Notes: generated from the sequence alone by a model not told the origin. Shown: positions 1-10,661, numbered from the stretch's first letter. The stretch is DNA of 64,000 nt from Neonectria sp. B-13 (GCA_002682825.1 NOKP01000001.1:498501-562500), one strand, 5' to 3'. A program made the numbers and translations.

Positions 1-633
1 GAGGAGGAGGCTCGTGGCCCAAGTGAAGAGCTGAGTATTCTTGCTCGCCCATTTTTGGAGATTGTGATTCCGAGACTCCTTCGACCGATGAAGACGGAAG
101 GTCGATGCATCAAGCCAGTCTTGATTCATGGCGATCTTTGGATTGGGAACGTATCGACCGAGGCTCACACCAAGTATCCGATCATGTTCGATGCCTCCAC
201 TTTCTGGGGCCATCATGAGTGTAAGCCGTTCATGTAATATTTTGAAGGATTATAATCTACTAATATTGACTTTGGTAGATGAGCTCAGAACGATGCGTCC
301 ACTCAATAACGAATGGGGCCGCAGATGCCTTATGTCATACAACACCGAAATGACCAAGTCAGAGCCTCGAGAGGACTGGGACGCCCGGAATACCCTCTAT
401 GCCACGTCCGTGAATATTATCTGAAGCTATATTTGCCGGGCCGCGCTGATCAATCTTCGAAGTAGTCGCACATACATACATGACTCGGCCCTGTATCCTG
501 AAGTGCCAAAATTCAGGCAATTGTGAGCCAAAATTCCTGATGAACCAACTTGTACTGATAACGTATGATAAGACTGATCGAGGAGATGAGGAAGCTGGTT
601 GAGCGATTCCCAAGAGTGTCCAACAAGGCTTAG
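1..633 (+). CDS. Fructosamine-3-kinase family protein, 3' part
   Basis: The 5' end lies outside the window. Exons are <1-220, 279-405, 466-522 and 573-633, reading in frame from base 1. The kinase motif HGDLWIGN (phosphotransferase catalytic loop) is followed by the FDASTFWGHHE segment, then WDARNTLYA, HDSALYP and a helical tail ending in VERFPRVSNKA. All splice phases agree, and three short introns (58, 60 and 50 bases) have AG acceptors and CTAAT/CTGAT-like branch points; the second uses a GTCCGT donor. Known for the family: phosphorylates fructosamines or ribulosamines on glycated amines or proteins so that the sugar falls off (deglycation), probably in the cytosol. It lies tail-to-tail with a second family member at 770-2076, and the two have the same 57-base penultimate exon. 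Family assignment is firm; the exact substrate is unknown. Confidence 0.86.
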
Positions 634-769
634 CCGCTGCCATGCTCAGCTACAGAACAAGACATACAGTCTCACAAATGAAACCTCTAGCAAGGACTTG
701 GATTCTATATTGATATGAACTGCCTAGATATAGTAGAGTCAAACCCTTTGCGCTAGCACATTCAAGCTT

Positions 770-2076
770 TTACATCCAACTTTCTTCTCCCTCATATCCT
801 CGCGGATATTTATCCACCAGCCGTTGAATCTCTGCGATAGCCCTATAATGAGGGGTCAGCAAATGGAACAATTAAGCAATGGAATGGGGAGGTACTCACA
901 TATTGCGAAATTTCAAGTCTTTAGCATAGAGAGCGGAGACAAGGAGATCATAGCGCCTATGCCAAGTCTGATTAGCACTATCATGTCAGTTATGGTCAGC
1001 GGTGGTCTCACAGGGCATATAATGCATTTCGATCATCCCAATCTTTCTTAGGCTCCGAGATACCCATCTCCTTCTGATACTCTTTGAAGAAGGGACGACC
1101 CATTTTGTATCGTGGCGCCCTCCAGCTGCCCAGGTCGGCCTCGTTATGGCCCCAGAAAGCACAGGAGTCGAAGACGATGATGAGGCCTGTGTCGTTATCA
1201 GCCATACAGTTACCAGGCCACAGGTCCGAGTGAACCAGGCACGGCTGAATGGAGTTGCCCCCCGTCTCGAGCGGGCGCAGTAGTCGTGGAATAACCTTGC
1301 CATAGAAGGCATCTTTGAGGAGTTCCAGCTTTTCGTCCTTTCCGTGCGCTTTTTCCTCGGCTGCAAACATCTGTCGCATGGCCTGCGTGAACCAAACCTC
1401 CCAGGACGTCTGCCATGTATTATCGTTCGGGATGTTTGCGAGATGGGTTGGCACTTGAAACCCATACTTTCCCATCGGTGAATTGCCCATGCTCGCTTTG
1501 TGGATTTGGGCGATGACGGAGACGAACTCTTGGGGCTCTGGAACGTCGTCTACCATGTCATGGAAGTGGCTGAGGTAGAACCATATGTCAGGGTTCGAGT
1601 GGCAGCAGCCCCATGCCAAAGGCTTAGGGACATTTGAAGGGCTGTAGTGATAGAATAAGCTTTCGGATTCGAAGCTACCCTCCATCATACGTCGACCATC
1701 GTCGCCCGACTGGGACTAAGCAGTCATTGGGATGTTAGCATTCCCCGAAAAATACGGGGGAGATAGTATATGTTGGGATAGTCTTGCCTTCATGAAGAAG
1801 TTGGCGACGGAGCTATCTTCAAGTTCACATTCGATACGGACCGTCTGAACCCATGCACTGGCCCCCGAGGGCGAAACAGAAAGTACCTTGGCGTTGGATG
1901 GCAAAGCTGCAGGAAAAAAGAGACGCGGTCAGTACCACAAGCGTTCAGCGTGAGGTTCCCAGGGGGTCATAGTAGATACCTGAGATGACTTTGGAATCCA
2001 GCGTCTCGGAAGCCCATGCCGAAGCTCCAAGATCTGAGAGCTTTGCAGCGATCAGGGCGGGTATTTCTCCGGACAT
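770..2076 (-). CDS. Fructosamine-3-kinase family protein, complete
   Basis: Five exons on the minus strand: 2076-1980, 1906-1788, 1709-1012, 956-900 and 842-770, giving 347 residues. The start ATG at 2076 begins MSGEIPALIAAKL. Family landmarks in order are VLSVSPSGASAW and FFMK (nucleotide-binding N-lobe), GDDGRRMMEGSFES, KPLAWG, HSDLWPGN (catalytic loop, about two thirds along), FGH-like WGHNEADLGSW, WDDRNALYALRYDL, SALYAKDL, and a C-terminal helix ending in GYEGEESWM. The second intron has a GC donor (AAG|GCAAGA) with a TGCTAAC branch point; the others are GT-AG. An in-frame longer start upstream is possible but has no family match. The role is deglycation of fructosamines, as for its convergent neighbour, and the duplication looks old because the proteins differ clearly. 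Confidence 0.9.
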
Positions 2077-2491
2077 GATGGGTGATTGACAGTCTTGGAG
2101 GCAATGAATGGCAATATGTGAGAGATCGGAGAGAGATGCGAGGGTGGAACTCGCATGGACTGCGGAGGGGCCAGGTGAGACCTTAGTCAGCCAGCAGCCC
2201 AACTCTCAGATGCTTTGTAACTGCACCTTACTAGAGGTACTAGTAGGTATGTACTTCAAATGAGGTTTGTGAAGCATCATTGGTCCAGGCACCAACGTAG
2301 GGCTGGAGGGGGAGCACTCCTGACGGCCCGGCCAAGACGATGACCGGCTCACTATTGATTAGGTTAACTCGCTCCTTGTAATTAGTGGCTCAAGCCATTT
2401 CCCTATTTTGTATAGAGTACTCCGTGCCCCTTCACGCTTGCGTCGACTGGCCCCGAGCTCAATGTTTGACGCTGGTGAGCAGGCTGGGTAA
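2077..2491 (+). other. Intergenic spacer
   Basis: I see no supported gene here. It should hold the promoter of the minus-strand fructosamine kinase, and an in-frame stop at 2489-2491 bounds the lipase fragment that follows. Confidence 0.5.
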
Positions 2492-3064
2492 CTCACCCTC
2501 ACGAGAACGAGCCAACCTCGGGATACCGACGACGGGAACTACTGGGGCCCACTCGGCCAAGGCAGCTGTAGCAACTCCATCGTACTTGTTGGGCACAGCA
2601 TGGGTGGCCTGGTTATCAAGAAAGTCCTTGTTCTTGCAAGGCGCGACCCGACCTTCCACGACATCAGCGACCGGATCCATACTTTATTCTTCTTGGGAAC
2701 GCCGCATCGAGGTGCCGCCCTGGCCGCCTTCCTGAGCAACGTTCTCCGAATTTCTTTTGGACAGGGATCAAAAGCCTACGTCGAAGCTCTTGTACCAAAT
2801 TCGGGAGCCATTCAGGTCACCAACGACGATTTTCGGCACGTCAACGAAGTTGTTCAGCTGTATTCCTTCTTTGAGACCATCCCTACGTTCTTGGGCTTGA
2901 TCGTGGATGAAAGGTCGAGCGTTTTGGAGTTCCCTGGCGAACAGATATCACATCTCAACGGCGACTATATGCATATTTGCAAGTTCAAGTCGCCGTCTGA
3001 TTCCAATTACCATCGCCTCCGTGATGCTTTCGTTTCGGTAATATCCTCCATCGATAGCCCGTGA
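2492..3064 (+). pseudogene. Truncated STAND-associated alpha/beta hydrolase (lipase-like) domain
   Basis: From about 2579 the frame reads VLVGHSMGGLVIKK (nucleophile elbow GHSMG), LFFLGTPHRGA and ICKFKSPSDSNYHRLRDAF. These are landmarks of the SERAC1/DUF676-like hydrolase domain that sits in front of NACHT domains in fungal STAND proteins. The part before the nucleophile has no family match and an in-frame stop at 2489, with no convincing upstream exon. After the domain the frame stops at 3062-3064 with no NACHT domain. Where relatives usually have a catalytic His in an NADH-like motif, this copy reads LNGDYMH, so the triad may be damaged. It abuts the aminotransferase remnant on the opposite strand at about 3055-3064, as expected at a rearrangement breakpoint. 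An expressed short hydrolase starting at the ATG at 2600 cannot be excluded. Confidence 0.7.
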
Positions 3065-3656
3065 TAGCACCCTGATACTCTTAATATCAGGAGGGAATCT
3101 GGGGATATTCCCTTGTCTTTGATACCGCACTTTCGGGCGATCTTACAAGCAGCATCTACGGCATCGGTGCCGGAAACTGCGGGCGCAATCTTATCATAGG
3201 CGAATCGGCGGCACATCATTTCAGCAAACGGTGGCCAGGTCGCTGTGTGGACTGCTGCGTTGATAAGTGCAGCTTGACCAGGTTGTTAGCATACTGTATA
3301 ATATGCCGATGCCATATTGCAATTATAACGACAATTTGGGTAAACGGTACCTTTTTTAATCTGGGCTATAACGGTGCTGACAATCCGAGGGTGCGAGTGC
3401 CCCTGATTCACAGCACTGAACATGCAGACAAAGTCCAGGTATTCTTTGCCATCGACATCCTAGATGAGCAAGTCAACTTCATGAACCTTGCTGTAATATC
3501 GCTGGCATGTTGTTGTTCCCGGCTGATTATTATCCATAGTTTTGTTCCATTGGCTTTCACAATGAATGCGGGCACGGGGTCGTACCCAGTCATTGAGTAT
3601 GAGCCCTCGAGCCCGAGGAGCTCCTGGACCTCGTCAGATAGGTATGACTGCGCCAT
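3055..3656 (-). pseudogene. Broken class-III aminotransferase, N-terminal part
   Basis: Minus-strand exons inferred at 3656-3534, 3459-3351 and 3272 to about 3055. The protein starts MAQSYLSDEVQELLG and contains GYDPVPAFIVKANGTKLW, DVDGKEYLDF, SAVNQGHSHPRI, and SGTDAVDAACKIARK followed by GCYHG. These are the N-terminal landmarks of ornithine/acetylornithine-type PLP aminotransferases. Homology ends just after GCYHG; the PLP-lysine region and the whole C-terminal half are absent. The first intron has an acceptor (CTAG) but its donor reads ATAATA where GT is expected, so unspliced reading continues to a stop. Truncation plus a lost donor argue for a dead gene. The lost end coincides with the end of the lipase fragment on the other strand. 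Confidence 0.72.
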
Positions 3657-4485
3657 TGAGATATAGCACTCTGACCAGCTTTTGACGTATGTGTACTTGG
3701 TTTGTAGTTGATTTTTAAGCACAAATTCGTCTTGCTTCCGACGAGGAGGGAACGTCCATTTATTAGCGCTGGAGATGGATAAACTCTGTCATGCTCTAGA
3801 GAGTGGGGGAATGGATGAAGCTAAGAGCAGGCTTGGAAAATAAATAACTATGTTGCACATTGCAACACAACGCGTAGCGTGGAGGAACCTAGGTTAGCTG
3901 CTTGAAATATTGGTTAACTTCGGGGTTTCATTCGTTCCGGATGAGTTGCACAGAATGCAAACTCGTAGCCAGACAGGATGTTGCACGCTTCTTTGATCTC
4001 CGCTAAGAACCCTTAACTCCGAGCTCAGGCCAGTTTTTGGTCAGTTCTATTTTCATTCCAATGCATTCAGTTGAAGAAGCCAGTGAGCGAATAACGGGCA
4101 AGGTATGCATGGACAGCAAGTTGTGCTATTCGGGTTGCAACTATGCTACAAATCTTCACCCGCATTTCTCATCGTGACTCCCAAGTAAAAATTAACCGCT
4201 CTACGAGGCGGAGAACGTAATGAATTCATCAATAGCCAACGCAACATGAGCGATTCTGGGGCGGCGGCGCTACAAGGTCCCCGAGCGCCCAAAGAGGAAC
4301 AAGAGACTTGGTGCTTTGGAAGGTCCTATATTTCGTCTTTGGGGGCGGGGTCCTCATTTTCCCGCACTCGCCGGATGACTCACGTGTACGAATACGCAAG
4401 CGTATAACTTACGCAGTTCTGTACCCGACCGACCTGTGATCTTTGGCGTCAATTGTTAATTCTCACAACCACCATCGCGGCAATT
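3657..4485 (+). other. Intergenic spacer
   Basis: No supported gene, RNA or repeat is seen. It includes the presumed promoter of the acetyltransferase at 4486. Confidence 0.5.
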
Positions 4486-5223
4486 ATGGCATCTTCAAGA
4501 TCCGATCCCCAGCACCCTCCTTTTGCTCTTCTTACATCTCGGCTTATTATCGTGCCAACACCAAGCGCAATTTCTCTTCCCTCATATCGCGCTCTTTATG
4601 GTGGCTTGCACGGAAATGCTTCTTTTTGCCAGATGGCATTTGGCCATCACCTTCCTCCGATAAAACTGAATGATGAGCAAACCTACGAGATGATAATGAC
4701 CCGAGACATTATCCGCTGTTGGGGTCGGAGAGGAATGGGCGATTTTGCGGTTGGTGTTCGTTCAAAAACGGACGACAAGGCTGAGGCGGTATATCAAAAA
4801 GGCAGGCCACTGGGGGGCCAGGTCCGGATTTTTGAAGGACAACTTTACAATGAACTGGTTGGGTCGGACGTGCAACCTTTAGAATCTATTGACTGGGCAG
4901 GCTATGCTGGCGTTCGTGACGCCACGACTACGTCCATCCCCGTTGAGGAGAACGGAAATGGACCGATGGAGCCGTGGCAGGAAATGATTGAGCTTCGTTA
5001 CGGTGTAGGATTGAATCATTGGGGACAGGGCATAGCCAAAGAAGCTGCAGAAGCGGTCATGCAATGGGCTGTCAGTGAGAAAGGAGCAAGACGGTTTATT
5101 GCAGAGACGGAGAAGGGGAACGTACGGAGTGGAAGAGTCTTGGAGAAAATGGGCTTTTCCCTCAGTGGAACGGACTACTGGAAGGAACCTAGCGAGCTAG
5201 AATGGGAAAGGATCCCTCAGTAG
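4486..5223 (+). CDS. GNAT family N-acetyltransferase (RimJ/RimL type)
   Basis: Intronless, 245 residues. I start at the ATG at 4486 (MASSRSD); the open frame runs upstream only through non-ATG codons. The N-terminus LLTSRLIIVPTP is the usual first strand of Acetyltransf_3 domains. Near residues 165-185 the acetyl-CoA-binding region reads ELRYGVGLNHWGQGIAKEA, followed by AVMQWAVSEKGARRFIAET and the NVRSGRVLEKMGF helix, all typical of the GNAT core. Known for the family: transfers acetyl from acetyl-CoA to an amine (protein N-terminus, polyamine, antibiotic or small metabolite). The substrate cannot be read from sequence. It has no operon-like neighbour. The TACTGGKE-like end and length (about 240) are normal for fungal members. 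Confidence 0.85.
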   Translation: MASSRSDPQHPPFALLTSRLIIVPTPSAISLPSYRALYGGLHGNASFCQMAFGHHLPPIKLNDEQTYEMIMTRDIIRCWGRRGMGDFAVGVRSKTDDKAEAVYQKGRPLGGQVRIFEGQLYNELVGSDVQPLESIDWAGYAGVRDATTTSIPVEENGNGPMEPWQEMIELRYGVGLNHWGQGIAKEAAEAVMQWAVSEKGARRFIAETEKGNVRSGRVLEKMGFSLSGTDYWKEPSELEWERIPQ

Positions 5224-6067
5224 TTACGATACGTACCATTGGATACCTAGTTATGTATAATGATCGCTCAAGGCATCAAAATTCATCCAGAGTGGCCAAT
5301 TGAGCCCAGTTGTCGTTGCTTTCTGGCTTGCCAGGTAGGAAACTGATGTTACAAGATGAAACTAGATGTGTTTGAATCATCGACGCAAAGCCAGATGAAT
5401 TGGGTGAGGAGAAACAAATCGGTATAATATTCCCCGCATGTAGATTACTTGTCAAGTCCCAGTTAGAAATATAGGCATAGACAGGAATTGGCACGAAGAG
5501 AACTCTGTAAAGTAGAAGGAGGATTGATTGAAGTAGCAACAGGTGGTGAATTTCTGGCTTATTTTCTTGGCAAGTACCCACGGTTACGCTCGTGCTGATT
5601 CCAAGAGTCGATACTGGTTGCTGAATCCTTCGCCAAGATTTCGCTGTCCGCGGACGGCCGGTCGATCGCTGCGACCCTTAGTTAACTATTGGCTGCTGAG
5701 ATGCCAAGAAAGAGCTGAGTACTTGGCGCCCAAGTGAATTCGTATGCCTATTCGTAATGAATGACGCGTTTTCTGACCTGCTTAATGGGATGCCTCTTGA
5801 CGCGGAGCATCTCATGACGAGGGACAGCGCGTCGGACATAAAGCCGGCCTTCCGCCGCGAATTTCTTGAACCAAATCAAGCACTTAATCCTTACTATCAA
5901 AGCTACAACTGTATAAAAGCAAGCGTATTGTTTCAGAGTTGAGGGGCTTGAATAAAAATTACGAAGCCGACAAAAAGTTGAGCACTAGCCGTGATGAGGT
6001 TCGACACCTTGCTGAATGAATTAAACATGTCTAATGCTGTTCCAGTCTAACGAAAGAAGGCAAGAAA
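5224..6067 (+). other. Intergenic spacer with candidate TATA element
   Basis: I see no supported gene. A TATAAAAG-like element near 5912 (CTGTATAAAAGC) lies about 150 bases before the next ATG and may belong to its promoter. Confidence 0.4.
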
Positions 6068-7592
6068 ATGACATCCAAGGCGACCTCCAAATTAGTCCAG
6101 GACATCATTCGTGAGCGAGACGAGACACTTAGCAAATTAAGCAGCACCACCAGCAAGAAAGACGACCTCGTCGGCGGTCTTGTCCGGATAGCGGCGGCAG
6201 GCATCGGTTTCGTGTCGGAGGCGACTCATTATCGACGAGAAAGGAAGCAATTCGGAGGCGAAGAATTCGTTCGTCAGTCGCAGCAATCAGATCACGAACC
6301 AGTTCCAGAACAACTCAACGAGGCCATTTGGGCCGTAGATGATACGGGACAGGAAGCGGTGACACACCAGACGGATTCACCGTCACCCAAGGAGCCAAAG
6401 GACCTCGCCGAAGCATTCGTCAAGAGGCACCCTTGTGAAGATGGAGACAACTCGGACCAAAAACTCGCGTTGCCGGTGATACTGGTTCAAAGACGACCTA
6501 AGACGCGAGCCCGAGGGTTTGTGCCAGGGTACGCACCAATTTTGGCCGACGTTGGAATCGACCAGGAGACATTCCTCGACTTTATCAACACATTCAACAA
6601 GTCATTGGAGCCTAACCCATACCTATACGCTATTAACTTGGTCGGCCTCGTGGAAATAGCTGTTCCCGATCCTATGTCGATGCTTATCGGGGTCGGAATC
6701 GAAATCGCTACTGATGCTATCATAGAGGCGCAGAGTCGATTCGGGTCTAACAAGTTCTTAGACCGCGTTAATGCAGAATTCTTCATCCCTCGAGGTCTAG
6801 TATGCCTTGTGGTGACTTGGAAGCCTGATGCCAACGACGATGGACTTATTACGGAAGCCGACTTTGACGGGAGGACGACCAAAACCCACCCTGAGACGAG
6901 CTTTATTCAAACATTGAGAGATGTTATAGCTCAGAAAACCTCGAGCGAGGAGGGCTTGCGAAATATCCAAGAACAGACACAGAGGATGATGAAGCCTTCC
7001 AGCAGCGCCTTCCATTGGGCTGAGCCGGCACCGCTTATCTTGCCGACTTTAGACAAAGCGGCGAGCGGCCAATGCAAAGATGGCGATGGGAAGAAGAAAA
7101 ACGCGGTTGGCCGAGCAGAGCAGTGGCTTGATGGATACATGGACAGACGCGCCCAGGCCAAGTGGATGGAGAAAAACCGCGAAGTCCCGATGAACAACTT
7201 GCTACCGAAACCAGAGTTTCGATCCCGATACGCCGACCCAAACCATCCAGCCTCCAGTGGCGATATTGTAGCCTTTCTTACCGGACGTCGTTGGCAACAT
7301 GGAGATGTACAGCCTGTCAACAGTGAAGACAGTAGCGACAAGGCTCAGCCTGCGCGTGATGGACACGACGAGACACTGGAACCGACAAAAGCCAAGGAAA
7401 AATCTCGGTCTTCAAAAAGCAGTAGCAGTAAAACTCAGGCGGGTGGACTGAGGAGTTTGCTACAGAAAGTGAGAGACATCCACTGCACGATGGTATGCCT
7501 GCTAATCCGAGCCAAAGGATATTTTGTATCTTATCATCGTGAATCTTCCGTCGCAGGAGCCGATGATCGGAGATAGCAACAGTATGTCTTGA
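6068..7592 (+). CDS. Conserved fungal protein of unknown function
   Basis: Exons 6068-7468 and 7518-7592, 491 residues. The 49-base intron (GTGAGA donor, GCTAATC branch, AAAG acceptor) replaces an unspliced run to a stop at 7576. After splicing the C-terminus reads LLQK|DILYLIIVNLPS, a conserved ending I associate with a widespread uncharacterised fungal family that also carries the block RARGFVPGYAPILADVGID, a hydrophobic stretch around residues 190-225 (YLYAINLVGLVEIAVP, MSMLIGVGIEIATDAI), and the strand PRGLVCLVVTWKPD. The hydrophobic block could be membrane-associated. The middle (residues 320-460) is charged and low in complexity, with Ser/Lys runs. No catalytic motif is visible, and no function is assigned. 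Confidence 0.8.
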
Positions 7593-7831
7593 GGAGGAGC
7601 GCAATTTATCATGGGAAGAAGACTACCGCGGATGTGGCATATGAGGTATTCCGGGAGACCCAGTCCTCCTGAGGCTTTGACTCGGGAATTTCGGCATCAT
7701 AGGACCCAAGGCGTTTGCGACCCAATTCTGTGTTAGGTGGGCAGATGGCGCCAAGTGCGTCTAAGAAGTTCAGAAAAGTACAAAGGACTGGTTTATTCTA
7801 TCTATCTAGAGTTTGTCAAGACAACAGCCAC

Positions 7832-9320
7832 CTAAGAAAAGATGCCGCCACACACGCGGTTCACGTTTCGGTTGTTCAGGGTGTCCTCGACAAAGTTCAT
7901 CTTCTTGGCGATCTCGGAACTGAACTTCTCAACTTCCCAGTAGGGCATGGCGCGGCGGATACGCGCAGCGCGGGCGACGTTGCTCACGTCACGGCTGCTG
8001 CGGCCGCTCATGATGAGGCCGTAGATAAGAACGGGCGCGGCTGTGGGATCGGAAACGACTCCTTCGATCCCGAGCACAGTGCCCCCGGCCTCGCCGATGA
8101 GAAACCAGAACGCGCCCAAGGGACGCCAGGCCGGCCAACGCCAGGGCCCCGCCGACGAAGAAGACGGTCGACAGCATGTGCAGGATGGACTCCTTCGCCT
8201 GGGCGGCCTTGATCTCCTTGGCCATTGTGACGACCTCCTCCATGGACTTGAGGCTCTACTAGAACATGAAGATGAGCAGCATGACGGCGTCGACGAGATC
8301 AATCTCCTCGCCCTCGCCGGCGTAGGTCCCGGCCAGGACCTCCCACTGGATGAGCATCAACTTGAGCTGCATGGCCGCCATGTTGACCAGGCCCTCCTCG
8401 ATCGCCTCCTTGGGGTTGGTCACGTCGTCTTTGCTGAACCCGCTCACCACGGGCGCGTTGAATTAGTGGTCCTTCGCGAGGCACTTCTCGGGCATGGTCG
8501 AACCGGGAAGCCCGATGCAGCCGGTGGGAGGGGTCATGACGGCGATCCTTTCCGCGAACTGGATGAAGTCCTTCTTGGCGCCCGTGGCCACCTCGACGTC
8601 ATTGTAAAATTCGTCCTCGTCGCTACGCAGAGTCCAGTAGATCAGCCCCAGCCCTGGGTGCACACCATGTCGGAGGCCTTAGGCGACGAGGTGACGGCAG
8701 TGACAGACTCAGGTGAGCTGGAGCTGCCGACCCAGGGGTTGAAGTTGTGGTAGCCGTTGGGGCCGTAGTCGCCAATGGGCATGCCGATGAGTGAGGGGAA
8801 GACGTTGTCGCTGTGGCTTATCTCGATCTGGACGGGGCCCAGCGTGAAGTACGACTTCTCGGTCCGGCCGTTGAACTTGACGGTGACGTCGGCGGGGCCG
8901 GTGAGTACGGCTTCAAAGAAGACGTTGCCGCCTCCAGGCACCTTGGTCGTGGGGTACTTGAACTGGATGTGCGTGGCGGTGTTGATGGTGGTGTCTTCGT
9001 CGTTGCAGCCGTCGCCTTCGTGGAGGACTGTTCTTTTGTTAGGGGGAGGCCGGCCAGAAACTGGCTAGAAGAAGACGGAGAGGGCGGGGAACAACTCGCG
9101 ATACCACATGACGACCTCCTCCTTGGCCACCGTCGTGGTGCCCTTCTTCCACCGGTCGATCCAGGCGGGTAGCGTCTTGCGCCAGCCATCGTGGGTCATG
9201 TGCTCGACGTAGTCGTCCAGGTTGTCCTTGTGCTCAAATGGGGGCGACTCGTGGATACCGCCGATGTAGTGCGACTCGCCGCAGTCGTTCCAGCTGATGA
9301 TCTGGACGTGCAAGAGTGCG
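7832..9320 (-). pseudogene. Broken GH71-type alpha-1,3-glucanase (mutanase) with C-terminal accessory domain
   Basis: Minus strand. From 9313 downwards it reads QIISWNDCGESHYIGG, then HMTHDGWRKTLPAWIDRWKKG and VMWYREL, hallmarks of the C-terminal part of GH71 catalytic domains that hydrolyse cell-wall alpha-1,3-glucan. After that comes a beta-sandwich-like region (GNVFFEAVLTGPADVTVKF) and a helical, hydrophobic C-terminal region like that in fungal chitinases and mutanases (ILHMLSTVFFVGGALALAG, GEAGGTVLGIEGVVSDP). Frame breaks: an in-frame TAG at 9065-9067, a frameshift near 8650, TAA at 8463-8465, tandem TAG TAG near 8256-8261, and a frameshift near 8115. The catalytic N-terminal about 300 residues are missing upstream of about 9320. 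Base composition is noticeably GC-rich compared with its flanks. With at least four nonsense codons it cannot be functional unless the sequence is wrong. Confidence 0.78.
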
Positions 9321-10429
9321 TGGGAACCTCATCGTGACAATGAGGCTGCTCGATGTTTGTCGACGTTGTCTGTCGACTATCATGTGTCGTGACACTCTTC
9401 ATTTATTCAGCCCTGGGAGGGCCCCGAGCTCTTTTACATTGTCTCGTTTCTATAGTGAGTGTCCCGCGGGAACATCTCTCCCGTTTCATCCGCTTCCTGT
9501 GAACATCGTCCATCCCATCGACCGTGCCGCTCCTCAATGCCTGTGCCTCTCGCCTCCGGAACCCCTGCAACATCACGACATTCGAGATGCCCCAAGCCTC
9601 CTGCAGGGGTCGCCTTAATCAGTGAAAACCTTTTTCGAACGACCAGTCAGTGTTTCGCGCGTAAAGACCCGCCGTGTATTTCGCTCAATTAGGCGGGTCG
9701 ATTTGTGAAGCGCTTGGCGCCCTTCAAGAACACCACAAAGTCCAACCTGCGAAATTTGCTCTGGGGGAAAAGGATTTCACTCATCCATGCTGCCAAGGCA
9801 GTTGTGTCGAGTCCGTCCGTTGCCAAGTCGGGTTTTGCGGCAAGAAACAGTCTCTTGTGCCATGACTATGCCCATCTACGTTGTCAGTCCCTTTTCCCCT
9901 GGACAACTATCACCATCGACCTCACTTGCGCGGGAGTTATTGACCCGAACTTGGAGCGTATAGGCCGCATTGAGTATGCCGGAGGATTCACCGCGACATT
10001 CAGAGGGCTCGAGGCACTTTTGAAGTCATCTCCGTAGTTACTTCGGCCATTACCTGACCAGACCAAGCTGGTTGTCGTCGCCCGTCCGTCACCGGACCGC
10101 TTCCTCCATCTGGCGAGAACCCCTGGCTTCTATCTGGTTTTTATCTCGTCCATCTCGTCCCGCCTGTTCTCCTCATTACTGCCGGTCTGCCGCGTCGTTG
10201 TTTTCTCTGCCGTGTCCTGCTATTCAGAGTATCTACGACAATCTCAAGGTAGGATGGCGCTCCAACCTCTCACTAGAGATGACGCTTAACAAGGCCAAGG
10301 CCTTGGGCATCCACTACGAACACCGCATACTGGACCTCAACATGGTCGTAGAAATAACCGTCAGGCATAATCGCGCTCGTGTCCACGGCAACATCATCAA
10401 GCACCTAGGGGCAACGGTCGGGGACGTCC
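9321..10429 (+). other. Region without recognisable gene
   Basis: Several open frames of 60-120 codons occur on both strands but none shows a family motif, and no remnant of the missing GH71 N-terminal half is visible. Confidence 0.4.
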
Positions 10430-10661
10430 TTATGTAGACGGTGAGGTCAACGAGAAGCTGCTGAGCGGAGAGAAGTGGCCGGAGCTCCAGTGGGACCGCA
10501 TGCTCGAATCGTACCCTGCGCTGAAGGACCCCGACTCCACGCTCAGGAAGATGGTTGTAGAGAACCTCGAGGAGTACTATAGCTTCGATACGAGCAAGTA
10601 CTCGGCGGAAAAGCTAAGGAGGACGGGCGAGGTGGCACGGACGTGCCTGCGGCTGAGTTAG
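10430..10661 (+). other. Unidentified ORF fragment
   Basis: A coding-like stretch without a clear start runs through EKWPELQWDRMLES, YPALKDPDSTLRKM and LEEYYSFDTSKYSAEKL to a TAG at 10659-10661. Upstream, a second frame (ending at 10437) overlaps it, so the two could be one frameshifted gene. Amino-acid composition looks like real protein, but I do not recognise the family. Confidence 0.3.

Noticed and set aside
8043..8753. 236-codon plus-strand frame over the GH71 relic
   Set aside because: It is antisense to recognisable GH71 and accessory-domain sequence, rich in Gly, Arg, Asp and His, and explained by high GC content.
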